DNA from: CAVPHV01 sp963704825 | Lineage (GTDB): Bacteria; Actinomycetota; Acidimicrobiia; Spongiisociales; UBA5794 | Assembly: GCA_963704825.1 (NCBI GenBank) | Contig: CAVPHV010000014.1 | Coordinates: 62,001-126,000, forward strand | Length of the DNA: 64,000 nt | Direction of reading: 5' to 3' | Shown: positions 1 to 8,491 of the stretch, piece by piece | How positions within the stretch are numbered: the stretch's first letter is position 1 | How the letters are laid out: each line of letters starts with the position of its first letter | Position numbers and translations under genes: made by a program | The notes under the pieces: generated by a model | Seen by the model: only the letters and a program-made list of their open reading frames with translations | What the model was told of the DNA's origin: nothing | Databases searched by the model: none

Positions 1-438
1 ATCTCGCCACTGCCCACCCTGCGTTCGAACCCGGCGACCTGTCCAGAATCGACCCGGCCGACTCGGTCGCCGCTCGCGCCACTGCAGGTGGCGGCTCATT
101 CGGTTCGGTGTCCGCTCAACTTGAAGCACTGCACGCTCGCCTCTGATCTGTTCCGGCGTGGTTCAAGCGCGGTTTTTGGAACCTCGGCCACGCACGAATA
201 GGACGGGATCCCGGCCTACCACCCTGGGTGGGTGAACCCACCGCCGACGGTGGCGACGGCCTAGGTCTACCGACCCAAATGCTGCCGAATGAACGATTCG
301 CGCGAACAAAACCTCCCATTGCGGGTCTGATTGAGACACAATGCTGGAAGCGCACGACGGCGGGTCAGGCTTACCTGCGGTGTAGTCAGGGGGAAGGCAT
401 CCGAGGGGGGATGGCTAGATCACCGTCAGGTCTGGGGT
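1..438. other. Non-coding left edge
   Basis: No convincing gene is visible here; the short open frames overlap one another on both strands and match no family. The stretch holds copy 1 of the dispersed hairpin repeat (144-200) and a palindrome GGTGGGT-GA-ACCCACC at 227-242. It ends at the terminator-like hairpin described separately. A gene running in from the left cannot be excluded for the first hundred bases. Confidence 0.5.
144..200. repeat. Dispersed hairpin repeat, copy 1
   Basis: First of five related 55-57 bp elements. A left arm with GGCGTGG and a right arm with GGCCACGC can pair. Inside them GGTTC pairs with GAACC around a T-rich loop following GCGCGG. Copy 1 lies in non-coding DNA far from the nearest start codon. 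See the copies at 9201, 48541, 56732 and 56803. Confidence 0.7.
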
Positions 439-476
439 AAGGCCCAGGTTGGAAGGAAACGACCAACCTGGGCCTT
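439..476. terminator. Strong hairpin, terminator of the VOC/oxidoreductase operon
   Basis: A perfect 14-bp stem (439-452 with 463-476, beginning AAGGCCCAGG) closes a 10-nt loop. It sits 12 bp past the stop codon of the leftward VOC gene, so it most likely ends that operon. There is no long U-tract on the leftward strand, which is common for high-GC actinobacterial terminators. Confidence 0.75.
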
Positions 477-488
477 CTCCATGGGCGA

Positions 489-1004
489 CTAGTCGTGGGG
501 CGAAGCGGCGGCCCCAAGTTCGTCCGCGGTCCCCACCCCGGACCACTTGGCCAACTGGGCGGTTAGGTCGAGAGGTTCGACGACCGCCTTGGTTTCGTAC
601 TCGCCCCAATCGCGGCGTGGCAGCATCCACATGACCTCGAATTGGTTGCCATCGGGGTCGACGCCGTACACGCTCAGCGTGGCACCATGAGATGACTCTC
701 CGGTGATGGCTCCGGCTGCGACGAGAGCCTCACGGATTGCGGCGAGTTGGTCGATGGTGTCGACCTGCCACGCCAGGTGATAGAGCCCGGCATGCCCTCG
801 ACTTGGCCCCGGTGTTCCGGGACCGAGCCCGAGGAGTCCCAAGTCATGGTGATTGGCGGAATCAGCCGCCCTGAGAAAGGCGGCATTCATCCGCGCTTCC
901 CGGTTGACCAGCCGAAAGCCGAGCGTGTCGACGTAGAACTCGAGTGCGGGCCCGAGGTCGGAAACAAAGAGCACCGCATGGTTGAGGCGCCGAATTCCAC
1001 TCAT
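489..1004 (-). CDS. VOC-fold (glyoxalase/extradiol dioxygenase-like) protein
   Basis: A 171-residue protein of the vicinal-oxygen-chelate superfamily, which includes glyoxalases and extradiol dioxygenases. The two beta-alpha-beta-beta-beta modules are recognisable. The likely metal ligands are His9 (LNHAVLFV), His76 (YHLAW) and Glu123 in the typical C-terminal motif DPDGNQFEVMW. The substrate cannot be told from sequence. The start codon shares ATGA with the stop of the upstream FAD oxidoreductase, so the two are translationally coupled and probably act on related compounds. The C-terminal 35 residues are an extension beyond the VOC core. Confidence 0.85.
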   Translation of the reverse strand: MSGIRRLNHAVLFVSDLGPALEFYVDTLGFRLVNREARMNAAFLRAADSANHHDLGLLGLGPGTPGPSRGHAGLYHLAWQVDTIDQLAAIREALVAAGAITGESSHGATLSVYGVDPDGNQFEVMWMLPRRDWGEYETKAVVEPLDLTAQLAKWSGVGTADELGAAASPHD

Positions 1005-2629
1005 GGCGATACTCCTGAGGACGCTTCCCGTGCTGCTTCGGCCCCGCGGGCGATGTCGTTGCCGAGGTCGCGGCCCACGATGGTCGATGCCGTCAGCATG
1101 GCACCCATCAACCCGCCGGCGACGCCGGGCGTGGCCACGTCCACCCCGGTGAGGTAGAGCCCCTTGATGGCGGTCTTGGGTCGGAGCCGACGTTCGGCGA
1201 AGCGCTGCGGGGTCGCCGCCAGACCGTAGACGGCGCCCTCGGCATGACCGGTGAAGTGGATTGTCGAAAGTGGACTCGAGAGCTCCATGTGCTCGATGGC
1301 GCCCTCGACCTGGGGAACATGTCGGTAGAGCTGCTCGAGGAGTCTCGCGACCAAGCCGTCCTTCAGTGCCTCGTATTCGGCGCCCCGTTTCGACCATCGT
1401 TCGCCCTGCCACGGTGCAAACCAGGCGAAGGGGGCAAAGCCGATGATCTCGAGCGTCGCTTTGCCCGGATGGCGGCGGGCGAAGTCGGGATCCTTGGCCG
1501 ATGGGAACGAAATGTAGGCGACCGGGAGGGGCGCGGTCGGGTCCGCCGCGTAACGGGCCAAGTTCCCATCGTGATCGTCGGACGGATACACCCAGAGGTT
1601 TGGCTTGGTCAACCCGAGTTCTTCGGTGGTGCGGTTGAGGCCAACATAGAGACACACATGGGACATCGAGAGCTCTTGATTGCCTCCGGCCGCGGTGAGG
1701 CTGGCAAACTCACTCGCCTCCGGCACCAGGTCGGTGAAGGTGAGGTGCGCCCCGGCGTCGCTGATCACGAGGGGGGCGAACAGTTCGTTGCCGTCCGTCA
1801 GGCGGACACCGATGGCCCTGCCCTTCTCAACGAGGATGGTCTCGACCTCGGCGCTCGTGTAGACCGCTCCGTTGCGGCTCTCGACTACGGGCAGGATGGT
1901 CTCGGCGATCCGACCTGATCCGCCGACGGGGTAGGCACCGCCCCACAGGTAGTGCCCCGCAACAAGAGCGTGGATGAAGAAGCTGCTCTGGCTGGGCGGC
2001 AGTCCGTAGTCACCCCACTGGGCGGTGAGCACGCCGGTAAGTCTGGGGCCGGCGCCGACTTCGTCGAGCACCTCGCGAGTGGTCCGCTTGGCATTGCGTA
2101 CGCCGGAGCGACGAAAGACGCCACCGGCGAGGGTAGACACTGCACCGGGCATGGCCTTCTCGGCGAAGTAGCGGCGTGCGCTGCCTGCCGTTGTCTTGAC
2201 CGCCTCGAGGTAGCGGTCGATGGCTTCGGTCTCCTCGGGAAAGTAGCTGCAGAGCTTGTCCCGAAATTGGGTGGGTCCCTTGACGAAGTCGTAGGTGTCG
2301 TCACCGATGATGACCCGGTCGTAGACGTCGCCCATGTCTTCCCACTGGAGCCTGGCGTCGGTGATGTCGTCGAAGATGCGACGGATCAGCGTATTGGGAT
2401 TCCCCATCTGGCCGATGTAGTGGACACCGACATCCCACTCGAAGCCACGGCGTCGGAAGGTGTGGGTGAAACCACCCGCGGTGTAGTGACGTTCGAGCAC
2501 CAGGACACGCATTTCGGCGTGCTTGGCCAGCAGGGCTGCAGTGGCGAGTCCACCGATGCCCGAGCCGATGACGATCGCGTCGTAGCTGCCCTCGATGGCG
2601 TGGTGTTTGTAGGACGTCCCGGTTCCCAT
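1001..2629 (-). CDS. FAD-dependent oxidoreductase of the phytoene desaturase / retinol saturase type
   Basis: A 542-residue flavoprotein. Near the N-terminus (about residues 18-50) is the dinucleotide-binding motif IGSGIGGLATAALLAK. It is followed by the family stretch ERHYTAGGFTHTF and WDVGVHYIGQ, typical of carotenoid isomerases and all-trans-retinol 13,14-reductases. The C-terminal FAD-contact motif YLTGVDVATPGVAGG is also present. Such enzymes saturate, desaturate or isomerise polyene chains; the actual substrate is not known. It heads a two-gene operon with the VOC gene. The window also encodes a heliorhodopsin, which needs retinal, but 54 kb away, so a link is only a possibility. Confidence 0.85.
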   Translation of the reverse strand: MGTGTSYKHHAIEGSYDAIVIGSGIGGLATAALLAKHAEMRVLVLERHYTAGGFTHTFRRRGFEWDVGVHYIGQMGNPNTLIRRIFDDITDARLQWEDMGDVYDRVIIGDDTYDFVKGPTQFRDKLCSYFPEETEAIDRYLEAVKTTAGSARRYFAEKAMPGAVSTLAGGVFRRSGVRNAKRTTREVLDEVGAGPRLTGVLTAQWGDYGLPPSQSSFFIHALVAGHYLWGGAYPVGGSGRIAETILPVVESRNGAVYTSAEVETILVEKGRAIGVRLTDGNELFAPLVISDAGAHLTFTDLVPEASEFASLTAAGGNQELSMSHVCLYVGLNRTTEELGLTKPNLWVYPSDDHDGNLARYAADPTAPLPVAYISFPSAKDPDFARRHPGKATLEIIGFAPFAWFAPWQGERWSKRGAEYEALKDGLVARLLEQLYRHVPQVEGAIEHMELSSPLSTIHFTGHAEGAVYGLAATPQRFAERRLRPKTAIKGLYLTGVDVATPGVAGGLMGAMLTASTIVGRDLGNDIARGAEAAREASSGVSP

Positions 2630-2708
2630 GCTGGCCTCCCGCGCCTTCGCACTCGACGCTCGCTGGTGCCACCCAACCTACTCCGAGCGAGTCGAACTCG
2701 AAGCGGAG

Positions 2709-2861
2709 TCAGGCTGCGGTGGCCAGCTTCGCCGGAGCGGCGCACAGCGGGCAGTTCGGTGCAGGACACCGATCCACCACGGTGAAAGCGACACCGGCGT
2801 CGGCGAGGGCCTTCTGCGCGGCAGCAAACGGGTCACAAGGAGAGGGTGGGTTCGTCTTCAT
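2709..2861 (-). CDS. Small Cys-rich protein, unknown function
   Basis: A 50-residue frame starting MKTNPPSPCDPF and ending in the motif RCPAPNCPLCAAPAKL. It contains four cysteines, three of them in the closely spaced pattern CPxPxCPxC, which could bind zinc. Codon use is GC-rich at third positions like real genes here. No strong ribosome site is seen upstream. It lies 79 bp upstream of the FAD oxidoreductase start on the same strand and could be its first operon gene. I do not recognise a family. Confidence 0.45.
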   Translation of the reverse strand: MKTNPPSPCDPFAAAQKALADAGVAFTVVDRCPAPNCPLCAAPAKLATAA

Positions 2862-2981
2862 GCAGGCAAGGTATCAACCGGGTGTGACAAAAAGCGGTGC
2901 CAGGTGACGGTGCCACGAGCCGCGAACCCGCGCATTCACCGCGGTAGAGTCGCCAGACCACAAGATCACCCAGGAGACCCC

Positions 2982-3304
2982 ATGGAGCTGAAGCGGTACG
3001 ACGAGGTCGAGTCCTTTCCGTTCGGCAACCTCGAGATCCGAGACATGACACCGAGTGTCTTCCGCAAGGCCAAGATGGCCCAGGTCGAGGTGCCGATCGG
3101 GGCCGACAATCCTCCGTACGCCGCCGTCGAGAACGAGAAGGTCTACGTCGGGATCAGCGGCGACATCGAGTTCAAGGTGGGGGAGAAAGCGTCCGGATCC
3201 GTCGCGGCGACGTGCTGGTCATCAATCGCGGCGAGCAGTACAGCTACCACAACGGGGGCTACGAACAGGGTCGCCTGTTCGTGATCCAAGCTCCGGCGGT
3301 CTGA
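2982..3304 (+). pseudogene. Cupin-like small protein, interrupted by a frameshift
   Basis: The frame opens at ATG 2982 (MELKRYDEVESFPFGNLEIR). It runs cleanly to about 3188 (DIEFKVGEKA), then loses protein character. The neighbouring frame continues from about 3191 with VRIRRGDVLVINRGEQYSYH to a TGA at 3302-3304. Joining them gives a protein of about 107 residues with a cupin-like barrel pattern (RRGDVLVI, EQYSYHNGG). One base appears to be missing around 3189, for example GGC read as GC. It may be a true mutation or a sequence error. The function is unknown. Confidence 0.65.
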
Positions 3305-3313
3305 TCGGAACGG

Positions 3314-3979
3314 CTACCCGGCGAGTGGGACGACGTAGAGGTACGCCGCGGTGAAATGGACGACGGACGCAGTGACCACAAACACGTGAAACAACTCGTG
3401 ATATGAGAACACCCGGGGCCATAAGCGGGGCCGGTTCGTGACGAGAAACACCATGCCGATGGTGTAGAGCAATCCTCCGGCGGCGAGCAGGCCGACCGTG
3501 ATCCAACCCGCTTCGTTGGCGATCGGGATCATCAGCGGCAGCGACAACCATCCGAGCGTCACCATCAGGGCAATCGAGAAGTTGAACTGCTCGCGGGGGA
3601 AGAAGGCAATGTGGCCGATGCCAAATGCGGCAATTCCCCAACAGACGCCAAGGCAGAGCCAGCGCAGCCAGCCGTCGAACAGGATCACTGCAAATGGGGT
3701 GAAGGTGGCGGCAATCAGCACGAAGATCATCGAGTGGTCGAGCCGTTGCATCCGCTTCTTCCAGGCGTCTGCCCAGGGGATGGAGTGGTAGAGCGAACTG
3801 GTGGTGTAGAGCGCCATCAGCCCGAGCCCGAAGACAACAACGGCGGCGCGACTCGGCCATGAAGGGGCGCGGAGCAGGAGGATGATCGTCCCGGCAATTG
3901 CGGCAACGGCGGCGCCACCATGGAGAAACCCGCGGACGGGATTCTGCATTTTGCCGAGCGTGAAACGGGTGTGTGGCAT
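3314..3979 (-). CDS. Hemolysin III / PAQR-type membrane protein
   Basis: A 221-residue integral membrane protein with seven predicted membrane segments. It carries the family hallmarks SSLYHS (about 61-66), LDHSMIF and, near the end, SYHELFHVFVV. The conserved Ser, His and Asp residues form a metal (probably zinc) site in the PAQR/hemolysin III superfamily. The historical name does not imply haemolytic activity; the physiological role in bacteria is unclear. It is convergent with the frameshifted cupin gene and divergent from the AtuA gene. Confidence 0.9.
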   Translation of the reverse strand: MPHTRFTLGKMQNPVRGFLHGGAAVAAIAGTIILLLRAPSWPSRAAVVVFGLGLMALYTTSSLYHSIPWADAWKKRMQRLDHSMIFVLIAATFTPFAVILFDGWLRWLCLGVCWGIAAFGIGHIAFFPREQFNFSIALMVTLGWLSLPLMIPIANEAGWITVGLLAAGGLLYTIGMVFLVTNRPRLWPRVFSYHELFHVFVVTASVVHFTAAYLYVVPLAG

Positions 3980-4085
3980 GACTCTCAGTATGGCTGATGT
4001 GGCGATTCTTCGCTACGGCGACAATCATTGGGCGCCGGCTCCAATTCCATCGACCGCCAGGCCGGTGTCCTGAAGGAGGTCGATC

Positions 4086-5843
4086 GTGACGGCGGATGTG
4101 CTGCGTGTCGCCAACTGCTCGGGCTTCTTCGGGGACCGTCATGCGGCGGCACGAGAGATGGTTGGTGGCGGCCCAATCGACGTACTCACCGGCGACTACC
4201 TGGCCGAGTTGACCATGGCGATCCTGATGCGGCAGCGGATGAAAGACCCGGCCGCCGGGTACGCCCGCACCTTCCTCACCCAGATGGAGGAGGTGCTCGG
4301 CGACTGCGCCGAGCGTGGCATCAAGGTAGTTGCCAACGCAGGCGGGTTGAACCCAAGCGGGCTTGCCACGGCGGTGCAGGAACTCGCCAGCCGGCTCGGC
4401 GCTTCGATCACCGTGGCCACGGTCACCGGCGATGACCTCATGCCCCGAACCGGCGAGTTGAGCGGCGAGCTGACCAACATGGCGACGGGTGAGCGACTCG
4501 AGGATCGTGGGCTGTCCTTGGTGACGGCCAACGCTTATCTCGGGGGATGGGGAATTGCCGCCGCACTCTCTCGGGGCGCCGACGTCGTGATAACGGGCCG
4601 CGTCACGGATGCCGCGCTCGTTGTCGGCCCCTCCGCCTGGCGATTCGGTTGGGAGCGAGACGATTGGGACGCGCTCGCCGGCGCCGTTGTCGCCGGGCAT
4701 GTCATCGAGTGCGGCGCGCAGGCCACCGGCGGCAATTACAGCTTCTTCGCCGAGGTGCCCGGCATGGACCGTCCCGGATTCCCGATCGCCGAGGTCCACT
4801 CGGATGGGAGTTCGGTCATCACCAAGCATCCCGGCACCGGCGGACTTGTCTCGGTGGGCACGGTAACGGCGCAACTCCTCTATGAGATCGGCCCTCCCGG
4901 CTACCTGAACCCCGATGTCGTGGCGAGAATCGACACCGTTGCACTGCATCAGGATGGGCCGGATCGAGTGGTGATCGATGGGGTGAGGGGCGAGCCACCG
5001 CCGCCGACAACCAAGGTGGCGGGCACCGCCCTGGCCGGCTTCCGCAACTCGTTCACCTTTGTTCTCGCCGGGCTCGACATCGAGGCCAAGGCGGCGGTGG
5101 TCGAGTCGGCATTGTGGACTGAACTCGGTGGCAAGGATCGGTTCGCCGCCGTCGATGTCCAGTTGCTGCGCACCGATCACGAGAACCCGACCTCCAATGA
5201 AGCAGCCTTCGCTCACCTCAAAGTCACGGTGATGGATCCGGACCGGCTCAAGGTCGGCCGACAGTTCTCCAACGCCGCGGTGGGCCTCGCGCTGGCCAAC
5301 TACCCGGGGTTCACCATGACGGCTCCCCCGGGACGGGAGACGCCGAGTGTCGTGTACTGGCCCGCCCTGGTCGCCCAGCCCCCGAGTTTCGTCACCATCG
5401 ACGGGGAGACGGCTGAGGTCCCGCCTACGGTGGCGCCGCAGCTCGGGACGGCCGTCGATCCAGAGCGACTCCCGGACATAGCCGCGTCGGCGGCGGCAGA
5501 CGATGACGTGGTGCTGGCCCCGATCGGCAGGGTGGTCGGGGCGCGGTCCGGCGACAAGGGCGGAGATGCCAACCTCGGCGTGTGGGCCCGCAACGACGCT
5601 GCCTACGCCTGGCTTGATGGTTTCCTGACCACGGAGCGGCTGCGGGAACTGCTGCCGGAGACGGTCGACCTCACCGTGGAGCGGTACCGGCTGCCGAACC
5701 TGCGAGCGATCAACTTCGTCCTGGTCGGGTTCCTGGGTGAGGGGGTGGCTTCGTCATCCAAGCTCGACCCGCAGGCCAAGAGCCTGGGGGAGTACTTCCG
5801 GGCGAAGCTGGTCCCGATACCCGAGGACCTACTCGCCTATTAG
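4086..5843 (+). CDS. AtuA family protein (acyclic terpene utilisation-like)
   Basis: A 585-residue protein with the two-part AtuA architecture. A large N-terminal domain covers about residues 5-440 (RVANCSGFFGDRHAAAREMV and later VITGRVTDAALVVGP, ECGAQATGGNY). A C-terminal domain from about 478 contains RSGDKGGDANLGVWAR. AtuA is required for citronellol/geraniol breakdown in Pseudomonas. Many homologues sit in other acyl-CoA or carboxylase clusters, so the substrate here is open. The start is GTG at 4086 behind a near-perfect GAAGGAGG site. Its stop overlaps the stop of the convergent neighbour. Confidence 0.9.
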   Translation: MTADVLRVANCSGFFGDRHAAAREMVGGGPIDVLTGDYLAELTMAILMRQRMKDPAAGYARTFLTQMEEVLGDCAERGIKVVANAGGLNPSGLATAVQELASRLGASITVATVTGDDLMPRTGELSGELTNMATGERLEDRGLSLVTANAYLGGWGIAAALSRGADVVITGRVTDAALVVGPSAWRFGWERDDWDALAGAVVAGHVIECGAQATGGNYSFFAEVPGMDRPGFPIAEVHSDGSSVITKHPGTGGLVSVGTVTAQLLYEIGPPGYLNPDVVARIDTVALHQDGPDRVVIDGVRGEPPPPTTKVAGTALAGFRNSFTFVLAGLDIEAKAAVVESALWTELGGKDRFAAVDVQLLRTDHENPTSNEAAFAHLKVTVMDPDRLKVGRQFSNAAVGLALANYPGFTMTAPPGRETPSVVYWPALVAQPPSFVTIDGETAEVPPTVAPQLGTAVDPERLPDIAASAAADDDVVLAPIGRVVGARSGDKGGDANLGVWARNDAAYAWLDGFLTTERLRELLPETVDLTVERYRLPNLRAINFVLVGFLGEGVASSSKLDPQAKSLGEYFRAKLVPIPEDLLAY

Positions 5844-6229
5844 GCGCCTCGTCCGATGCCGGCGCGCTTGAGGACCGCGGCCGGAACCCCGGCCTCACGC
5901 CATGCGGTGTAGGAGATTCCCTTGCGTGCGGAGTACGCCAGGGCGTGTTCGACGAACCCATCCTCGAGTGTTTCGAGGTCGGCCGCATCGGCCAGCTGGG
6001 CGAGTTGGGTTTCGATATCGATCCGCTGTTGGATCAGGTCGAGGCGCTTTAGCGGATCCATCTCGCCGCCGATGCGCAGGTCGACCTGTTCGAGTCGATT
6101 GGTCAACGTTTCGGGGGTGACCGGGCGGCCGGGGCGGCGCGCCCCGAGTGCCTCGAGGTAGCGCTTCAGGGCCCGTGACTGGCGGCGACCTGCGGCGAGT
6201 GCTGCCTTGTGTTCGTCTGACATGGCCAT
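5840..6229 (-). CDS. Conserved actinobacterial-type hypothetical protein
   Basis: A 129-residue soluble, mostly helical protein (MAMSDEHKAALAAGRRQSRA at the start). The N-terminal 40 residues are rich in Arg and Ala. The middle (about 45-90) looks like a helical hairpin with regular Leu/Ile spacing (RLEQVDLRIGG, DLIQQRIDIETQLAQL). GGAGGT sits 5 nt upstream of the first ATG; a second ATG two codons later is possible. I do not know its function. The basic N-terminus would be compatible with nucleic-acid binding, but that is speculation. Confidence 0.7.
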   Translation of the reverse strand: MAMSDEHKAALAAGRRQSRALKRYLEALGARRPGRPVTPETLTNRLEQVDLRIGGEMDPLKRLDLIQQRIDIETQLAQLADAADLETLEDGFVEHALAYSARKGISYTAWREAGVPAAVLKRAGIGRGA

Positions 6230-6330
6230 GGGGTACCTCCGGGACAGGAAGAATCGGGTCCGCCCAATACTGCCACGGGAACGGAGCGTACGGGCTGGCT
6301 CGTGACTCCAATAGAGTGGGTGCAACACCT

Positions 6331-7113
6331 ATGAAACCAAAAGAGATCATCAAGCAACCTCTCTACCGGTTGTACGAGACCCGGCTGCTCAGTCGCATGG
6401 ATCGTGCCCGCTTGCCGCGGCACATCGGCGTGATTCACGATGGTCATCGGCGCTACGCCCGCGCCGAGCGGTTGCCCGACTACGCGGCCAGCTATCGGGT
6501 CGGCATGAGCAAGTTCATCGACTTCCTCCACTGGACGGACGAGTTGGAGATCGAGGCCGTCACCTGCTGGCTGCTGTCGACCGAGAACCTAGAGCGCCCG
6601 GCTGAGGAGCTGGAGCCGTACTACGACGTGCTGATTGAGCTCTTTGAGAGCATTCCCGAGGCGTTGCAGGGTCACGATGTGAAGGTTGCCTTCATCGGAA
6701 GCCTCGATCTGCTCCCGGCTCGGCTGGTCGAGGCGGCCAAGCGTCTCGCCGAGAAGTGTGGAACCGGAAAGCGCAGGATCACGATCGCCCTCGCCTACGG
6801 TGGCAGGCAGGAGATCATCGACGCCGTCCGCGACCTGGTCGGCAAGCTGGCCGCAGATGGTGCCGCGCCGGAAGAGATTGCCGCCGGGATCGACGCCACC
6901 TCACTGGCCAGCCATCTCTACACCGCAGACCTCCCCGACCCCGACCTTGTCATCCGTACCAGCGGCGAAGCCAGACTCTCCGGGTTTCTGCTGTGGCAAT
7001 CGGCCTATGCGGAGTACTCGTTTGTCGACGTGTACTGGCCGGCCTTTCGGCGGGTCGACTTCCTCAGGGCGTTGCGCGATTTCTCCCTGCGCAGTCGCCG
7101 CTTCGGCAAGTAG
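6331..7113 (+). CDS. Isoprenyl (cis-prenyl) diphosphate synthase
   Basis: A 260-residue enzyme of the undecaprenyl/decaprenyl diphosphate synthase family, which condenses isopentenyl diphosphate in cis onto an allylic primer to make lipid carriers for envelope glycans. Catalytic Asp37 lies in the motif HIGVIHDGHRRYARAERL. The late signature RTSGEARLSGFLLWQSAYAE (about 216-235) and YWPAFR are present. The usual DGN(G/R)RWA reads DGHRRYA here, so Asn after Asp-Gly is replaced by His39. ATG 6331 is taken as the start; GTG 6316 is in frame five codons earlier and cannot be ruled out. Confidence 0.9.
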   Translation: MKPKEIIKQPLYRLYETRLLSRMDRARLPRHIGVIHDGHRRYARAERLPDYAASYRVGMSKFIDFLHWTDELEIEAVTCWLLSTENLERPAEELEPYYDVLIELFESIPEALQGHDVKVAFIGSLDLLPARLVEAAKRLAEKCGTGKRRITIALAYGGRQEIIDAVRDLVGKLAADGAAPEEIAAGIDATSLASHLYTADLPDPDLVIRTSGEARLSGFLLWQSAYAEYSFVDVYWPAFRRVDFLRALRDFSLRSRRFGK

Positions 7114-7129
7114 CCCGTAGCCTGCCGAG

Positions 7130-8476
7130 ATGCGTACGTTCATTGTCGTGGCGTGTTGCCTTGCCCTCGCGGCGTGCACCGTTTCGACCGATGATGGTGC
7201 CGAGGAAACCGGGGCTGACGCCGCGTCGACCTCAACGCCGGCGGCGACCACAACGACGACCACGCTTCTACCCCAGCAAGCTTTGCGCCTCTCCGCCGCG
7301 GAGCACCTGGCGGTCCACGGTGGCGTCACCATCCGGGTCACCGATGTGGAGGGGCAAGAACTCGGCGTATTCGACGCCGAGGGCGGGATCCTTCCCGACG
7401 TAGCGCCAGTCGGATCCGAACTGCGGTTCACCTATCACGCTCCAGACGGGACACCAACCGAGGTGAGTTGGACGCAGGCGGTCGCCGGCGACCCGGGGTG
7501 GGATGAGGTCGAGCAGCCCTGGCGAGAGGATGGTGGGGCGGAACAGGTCGTGCTCGGCTGGCAGGTCGGGACCCATCAACAGACCCACCTCGGTCAACTG
7601 GCGGCGGCGCCGCAGGTGAACGTGGCATCACCGATCTGGTGGCACATCAGGGACGACGGTTCGCTCGAAGATCGATCCAACCCGGACTACGCCGCGGCGG
7701 CCGCCGAGCGTGGCGTCATGTTGTGGCCGGCAATCCAGTCGCTGGACGCTGAGGACATCGCGGCGTTCTTCGCAAGTGCCGGTGGGCCTCATTCGGCTGC
7801 CGCCGACGTCGCGGCCCGCGCCGCCGCAGCCGGTGTGGCCGGGGTCAACGTCGACATCGAGGGCTACCAGGCCGACGAGGCGCAACTCGTTGTCGAGTTT
7901 GTCGCCGCGCTCACCGGCTTCATCCACGAGTGGGGCGGCGTCGTGTCGGTCGATGTCGTGCCTCGGTCCGATCTGTGGGAGGTCGCGCCGAAGTCGTACG
8001 AGTTCTGGTCGACGGCGCCGCGGCGGCGCGAGCTGGCGGCCGCATCCGACTTCATGATCCTGATGGCCTACGACCAGCACAACCGACTGCGTCCGGCCGG
8101 CCCGGTGGCCGACCCCGGGTGGGTCGAGGAGGTACTGGCCTATGAGTTGCGCTACTCGAACCCTCACCAGCTGATTCTCGGCGTGCCGATGTACGGTCGG
8201 ATCTGGAACGAGGCGGACGTCGACTCGCCCCGCGCCGTTGGTATTGGCGCCATCGTCGCTAGGTCCGCCGCCGGCGAGGTGCAGGACGACCCCGAATTCT
8301 TGGTCCCGCGGGTGGAACTGGGCGACGGTCGCTTCACCTGGCTCGAGAACTATGTCGCGTTCAGAGTCCGCGCCGGACTGGTGCCCGAGTACGGACTGAG
8401 TGGCTGGGCGGCGTGGCGACTCGGCCTCGACACACCGGAGGCGTGGAACCAGTTGGATCCCATGTTGGACGACTGA
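7130..8476 (+). CDS. GH18-like lipoprotein (YaaH/spore-type glycosidase fold)
   Basis: A 448-residue predicted lipoprotein. The signal peptide ends in the lipobox LAAC (Cys16) and is followed by a Thr-rich linker to about residue 48. A small beta domain covers about 50-120. A GH18-like barrel follows, with GVNVDIEGY (Asp242 and catalytic-type Glu244 of the DxxDxDxE region), MAYDQH and the closing GLSGWAAWRLGLDTPEAW. The first Asp of the full GH18 motif is not conserved. It probably acts on a cell-wall or chitin-like glycan outside the membrane. It follows the prenyltransferase by 16 bp and may share its transcript. Confidence 0.85.
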   Translation: MRTFIVVACCLALAACTVSTDDGAEETGADAASTSTPAATTTTTTLLPQQALRLSAAEHLAVHGGVTIRVTDVEGQELGVFDAEGGILPDVAPVGSELRFTYHAPDGTPTEVSWTQAVAGDPGWDEVEQPWREDGGAEQVVLGWQVGTHQQTHLGQLAAAPQVNVASPIWWHIRDDGSLEDRSNPDYAAAAAERGVMLWPAIQSLDAEDIAAFFASAGGPHSAAADVAARAAAAGVAGVNVDIEGYQADEAQLVVEFVAALTGFIHEWGGVVSVDVVPRSDLWEVAPKSYEFWSTAPRRRELAAASDFMILMAYDQHNRLRPAGPVADPGWVEEVLAYELRYSNPHQLILGVPMYGRIWNEADVDSPRAVGIGAIVARSAAGEVQDDPEFLVPRVELGDGRFTWLENYVAFRVRAGLVPEYGLSGWAAWRLGLDTPEAWNQLDPMLDD

Positions 8477-8491
8477 GTCCCGAGGGATTGG

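Noticed and set aside
3314..3979. Hemolysin III as a toxin
   Set aside because: The name is historical; the protein is a PAQR-type seven-helix membrane protein with no secretion or toxin context.
3222..5216. Long leftward open frame (664 codons) opposite the AtuA gene
   Set aside because: It is antisense to a clearly recognisable AtuA family protein and shows no domain or ribosome site. Such frames are common in GC-rich DNA because stop codons are rare.
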